Below are positions 61,148-64,000 of a DNA stretch of 64,000 nt, in pieces. The position numbers and the translations under genes are program-made. Every line of letters starts with the position of its first letter. Within the stretch, counting starts at the first letter, position 1. Under the pieces are notes generated by a model, which was not told the DNA's origin, made no database searches, and was given only the letters and a program-made list of their open reading frames with translations. This DNA is from Sulfurovum sp. AR (GTDB lineage: Bacteria; Campylobacterota; Campylobacteria; Campylobacterales; Sulfurovaceae), in assembly GCF_000296775.1 (NCBI RefSeq), contig NZ_AJLE01000001.1:62001-126000 (forward strand). Reading direction: 5' to 3'.

Positions 61148-62598
61148 TACTACTGAACTCTATTTTTTACGCACTTTTCATTGTAGCGATAGGCTATTAT
61201 TTTATTACCAACCTGCAGTGGTACAGCTATAAACTAAACCGTGTACTTTTCCATCATACAAAAACCTGGTGGCACTTTGTCTATTTCCTTGTACCGTTCG
61301 CACTCTATGCTTTTGTGGATGGTATGGGAAATTATGGTTTTGTTGTGGTTATTGCCTATCTGGCACTATTGTTCCAGTGGTATAGAGGATTGGATAAACC
61401 TTTGGTATTTACTGGAAGAGTGAAACGTTTCTATGCGGCACTACTTCTCTTTGCACTTTTCATCGCTGTCGTATTCAAGCATTTCGCTGTAGTCTTACCG
61501 CTCTTTTTAGCCTACTTTGTCTCTATGTTCATCGAAAAGATGCTTTTTAACGGATTTAAAGTGAAAGCACAAAAGAAGATAGAAGCAATGGAAGATCTTA
61601 TCGTAGTGGGTATCACAGCGAGTTACGGAAAGACAAGTATCAAAAACTATATAGAGCATTTGCTCAAAGCCAAGTACAAAACCTATGCCACGCCGCGCTC
61701 AGTCAACACACTTGGCGGTGTGATGAAAGATGTCAATGATGATCTGCCTGCTGATACTGAAGTCTATGTGGTTGAGATGGGTGCAAGAGGTGAAGGTGAT
61801 ATCGGCGAGATCAGTACTTTTGTAAACCCTCATTATGTGGTAGTGGGTAAGATAGGCCCTGCGCATATAGAGTACTTTAAAACGATGGAAAATATCCGTA
61901 ACACAAAGATGGAGATACTCAAAACAGAGAGGCTCAAAGAGGCGTGGGTACATGAAAGTGCCAGAGTCAAACCCGAGTCAAATGTACATACTTTCGGTAC
62001 GAAAGAGAATTTGGACATACGAACCAAAGAAGCTGCTCCTGAGTATATCGTAGAAGATGTCCAGGCAACACTGGACAGTACAAGTTTTACACTGAATGGG
62101 GTAAAGTACTCTGCAAGTATCCTTGGGGCATTTAACGCGATGAATTTAGCAGCGGCAGTACTTGTAGCCAAAGAACTGGGCCTCAGTGATGAGCAGATAC
62201 AAGAAGGCCTTTCTACACTCAAAGCGGTTGATCATAGACTACAGCGTATCGATGCCGGCGGAAAGGTGATCCTTGATGACAGTTTCAACGGAAATATCGA
62301 TGGTATGATGGCCTCTTTTGATCTGGCAACTACCTACGAAGGACGTAAAGTGGTGATCACTCCAGGACTTGTGGAAGTGGATGATGATCTGAATGTTCAA
62401 GTGGCACAAAGAGCCAATGAAGTGTTTGATGTCGTCGTGGTGACAGGAGATTTGAACTATGCGATATTTAAAGAGTATGTAGATCCTGACAAATTAGTAA
62501 AACTTGTTAGTAAAAGCGAGATGGAAGCGATGCTTGTAGAACAAACACGCCCAGGAGACCTGATACTCTTTGCGAATGATGCGCCGAGTTTCGTCTAA
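61144..62598 (+). CDS. murF: UDP-N-acetylmuramoyl-tripeptide-D-alanyl-D-alanine ligase with membrane extension
   Basis: Mur ligase that adds D-Ala-D-Ala to the peptidoglycan precursor. The 484-residue protein starts with about four membrane spans (1-135), an extension seen in Campylobacterota MurF, then the ATP motif G-I-T-A-S-Y-G-K-T-S (156-165), the E-M-G-A-R-G-E-G-D-I segment, and the end motif D-D-S-F-N-G-N. The membrane anchor would bring the enzyme near MraY. Confidence 0.93.
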   Translation: MILLNSIFYALFIVAIGYYFITNLQWYSYKLNRVLFHHTKTWWHFVYFLVPFALYAFVDGMGNYGFVVVIAYLALLFQWYRGLDKPLVFTGRVKRFYAALLLFALFIAVVFKHFAVVLPLFLAYFVSMFIEKMLFNGFKVKAQKKIEAMEDLIVVGITASYGKTSIKNYIEHLLKAKYKTYATPRSVNTLGGVMKDVNDDLPADTEVYVVEMGARGEGDIGEISTFVNPHYVVVGKIGPAHIEYFKTMENIRNTKMEILKTERLKEAWVHESARVKPESNVHTFGTKENLDIRTKEAAPEYIVEDVQATLDSTSFTLNGVKYSASILGAFNAMNLAAAVLVAKELGLSDEQIQEGLSTLKAVDHRLQRIDAGGKVILDDSFNGNIDGMMASFDLATTYEGRKVVITPGLVEVDDDLNVQVAQRANEVFDVVVVTGDLNYAIFKEYVDPDKLVKLVSKSEMEAMLVEQTRPGDLILFANDAPSFV

Positions 62599-62602
62599 CC
62601 GC

Positions 62603-63034
62603 TTAGGAGCTCATCCATTTTAAAAAGAGCTCATGGCTTGCACTCTTTATAAGGATGCCTTCGACACCGTTTTGCTTCGCTTTGGTAACCGTAAAACCTT
62701 CTTTTACGGTTTTATGCAATCGTTTACGCACGTATCGGTGTATAGACTGTCTGCATTCACTTGGTGTTGTAGAAAGTTTTGAAAAGATGCGTGTGTCAGC
62801 ACTTTTTTTTAATTCACCTGAGATAGGGTTACATCCATCAAATCCGCTCAATCTCATGTGCTTTGCATCAAAATCCAAAATAGCTCTTGCCTTTCGTACC
62901 TCTTTACCATCCATAGTACGTAAGTGCCAGTTTCCATCTATCTCATCAAGATCAACACTCTTCGTTTGAGCTGTGAGATAACTGGTACATAATGATACCA
63001 ATAGTGTAGTAATAAGTGTTTTACTAGTAAGCAT
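62603..63034 (-). CDS. META domain protein, exported
   Basis: A 143-residue protein with signal peptide (to about residue 22, L-T-A-Q) and a META/HslJ-like domain: G-N-W-H-L then the hallmark G-F-D-G-C-N-P-I-S-G (about 66-75). Family members are periplasmic or lipoprotein stress-related proteins of unclear function. Convergent with murF, 4 bases from its stop codon. Confidence 0.85.
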   Translation of the reverse strand: MLTSKTLITTLLVSLCTSYLTAQTKSVDLDEIDGNWHLRTMDGKEVRKARAILDFDAKHMRLSGFDGCNPISGELKKSADTRIFSKLSTTPSECRQSIHRYVRKRLHKTVKEGFTVTKAKQNGVEGILIKSASHELFLKWMSS

Positions 63035-63097
63035 TGATAACTCCCCATATTATATAGTATAATGGAATTTTACATTGAAATGATTAACGGAGTATGT

Positions 63098-63904
63098 ATG
63101 AGAACGATTTTATATTTTATTTTACTGTTATCGCTATTACAGTCGACACTTTTTGCCGCAGATATCAAGCTCACAGAGAAACAAGCCAATTACATTGCCC
63201 AGAAAGTATGGCAAAATGAAGGTGCAGGGCTTGACAAGTATCTGGTACATTGGAATGAAGGTGAAGCTTTTGCCTCTGTAGGGATAGGACACTTTATCTG
63301 GTTTTCTAAAGGGCATACAGAACGTTTCAGAGAGGTGTTCCCGATGGTACTAGCCTTTATGGAAGAAGGGGGTGTCATGATGCCAGAGTGGCTTAACTCC
63401 AAAACACCCCTGCCGTGGGATACCAAAGAAGCATTTTACGAGGCAAAGAGGACACAGAGTAAAAAGTATGTAGAGTTGTTTACATTTCTTAAAACTACAA
63501 TGCCAGAACAGGCAGCGTTTATGGCTCAACGTTTAAGTGAAGCCTTGCCTCAAATGCTAGAAGCGATTGAGAACCCTGAAAAGCAGGAATATATCAAAGA
63601 ACGGTTTTATGAAGTGATGTACAACAAAGATGGCTCAGTCAACGAAAGAGGGCTCTATGTCCTTTTGGACTATACCAACTTTAAAGGTGAAGGGACACTC
63701 AAGAGTGAACGTTACAAAGGTCAGGGATGGGGACTTCTCCAGGTGCTTGAACATATGGACCCTGAAGAACCGAACAGATTGAAAGCATTTGCCGAATCTG
63801 CCAAATCGATGTTAAGCAGACGTATCAAAAATTCTCCCCCTGAACGTGGCGAAGAACGTTGGAGAAAAGGGTGGAATGTTCGGCTGGATACTTACTGGAA
63901 ATAG
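63098..63904 (+). CDS. Exported lysozyme-like protein, unknown
   Basis: A 268-residue protein with signal peptide (about 1-21, ending F-A-A). Near the mature start is Q-N-E-G-A-G-L-D-K-Y, followed after about 10 residues by N-E-G-E-A-F-A-S-V-G-I-G-H. This parallels the phage lysozyme pattern in which a catalytic Glu is followed by E-G-x-x-T-I-G-I-G-H. The rest is helical and charged. A peptidoglycan-cleaving role is therefore possible but unproven. The ATG follows CGGAG; an in-frame extension to 63062 is not supported. Confidence 0.72.
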   Translation: MRTILYFILLLSLLQSTLFAADIKLTEKQANYIAQKVWQNEGAGLDKYLVHWNEGEAFASVGIGHFIWFSKGHTERFREVFPMVLAFMEEGGVMMPEWLNSKTPLPWDTKEAFYEAKRTQSKKYVELFTFLKTTMPEQAAFMAQRLSEALPQMLEAIENPEKQEYIKERFYEVMYNKDGSVNERGLYVLLDYTNFKGEGTLKSERYKGQGWGLLQVLEHMDPEEPNRLKAFAESAKSMLSRRIKNSPPERGEERWRKGWNVRLDTYWK

Positions 63905-63905
63905 C

Positions 63906-64000
63906 TTAGAGTTCGATCGTATGTTTTTTAAACTTATGCAGCTTTTTTTGAGCTTTATGCAGTAATTTCTTTTGCTTCTTGGATGTTTTACCTAGAAGTC
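63906..64000 (-). CDS. C-terminal end of a lysine-rich protein (cut by window edge)
   Basis: Only the last 30 codons are inside the window, read on the minus strand to a TAA at 63906-63908. They encode a very Lys-rich helical tail (K-K-Q-K-K-L-L-H-K and K-K-H-T-I-E-L). No family can be named from this part. It is convergent with the lysozyme-like gene. Confidence 0.5.
   Translation of the reverse strand, partial: LLGKTSKKQKKLLHKAQKKLHKFKKHTIEL

Noticed and set aside
1-64000. CRISPR arrays, insertion sequences, prophage, integrons or tRNA-linked islands
   Set aside because: No regularly spaced repeats, transposase, integrase or tRNA gene was seen on either strand; the inverted repeats found have no paired element ends or target duplications.

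Overview
The window is typical chromosomal sequence of a Campylobacterota (epsilonproteobacterial) species. It is AT-rich and gene-dense, with many abutting or 1-4 base overlapping genes. Several gene orders match those I know from Campylobacter: ppiD-like/ftsA/ftsZ, polyprenyl synthase/hemA/proS/fxsA/hemC/ubiD, and UPF0323 lipoprotein/ATP-grasp ligase. A sulfur-related locus and a UbiD-type menaquinone decarboxylase point to a sulfur-metabolising relative such as Sulfurovum. That placement is inference, because no rRNA is present. I found no tRNA, rRNA, CRISPR array, IS element or prophage.

Layout. 1-4.7 kb: ABC-F ATPase (cut by the window edge), then M48 protease, prmC, DUF4149 protein, deoxyinosine glycosylase and apaH. 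4.7-7.0 kb: a divergent locus with a 55-residue membrane protein and a cytochrome-like protein lacking its haem motif on one side, and a split YeeE/YedE pair plus exported DsrE-like protein on the other, separated by two dyad operators. 7.0-13 kb: ATP-grasp/UPF0323 pair, ftsZ, ftsA and PpiD-like chaperone. 13-17.7 kb: bioA, a Sel1-repeat protein, an aldolase-fold protein without metal ligands, rsmH and ftsL. 17.7-31.7 kb: RND permease, isoprenoid/haem/ProRS/menaquinone cluster, peroxiredoxin with Fur-family regulator, yggS and rseP. 31.8-42.7 kb: unknown membrane protein, porin, pgsA, fabL-type reductase, dapA, M16 protease, pyrD, small outer-membrane protein, MsbA-like exporter and cysS.

42.9-51.3 kb is more accessory: a TonB-dependent receptor coupled to a membrane polyferredoxin with a metal-binding tail, murJ, a YdhR/MarR divergent pair, and a second MarR with YceI and a secreted extradiol dioxygenase. 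51.3-64 kb: ruvA, DUF89, LtaS-type sulfatase, c-type cytochrome, HI0933-type flavoprotein, lipoprotein L,D-transpeptidase, an unknown acidic protein, a PA2779/PA2778 pair, alpha/beta hydrolase, murF, META-domain protein and an exported lysozyme-like protein.

How it fits together. Envelope and division genes dominate (ftsZ, ftsA, ftsL, rsmH, murF, murJ, L,D-transpeptidase, MsbA-like exporter, porin, rseP). They are interleaved with haem, quinone, lipid and lysine biosynthesis. The most unusual signals are: the divergent sulfur locus; a response-regulator-like repeat (TTAACAC-N4-TTAACAC) shared by the TonB receptor and L,D-transpeptidase promoters; the MarR palindrome repeated upstream of marR and yceI; the aldolase-fold protein missing all three metal histidines; a ProRS with a shrunken editing insertion; and a lipoprotein ending in Gly-Gly encoded immediately before a glutathionylspermidine-synthase-like ligase.
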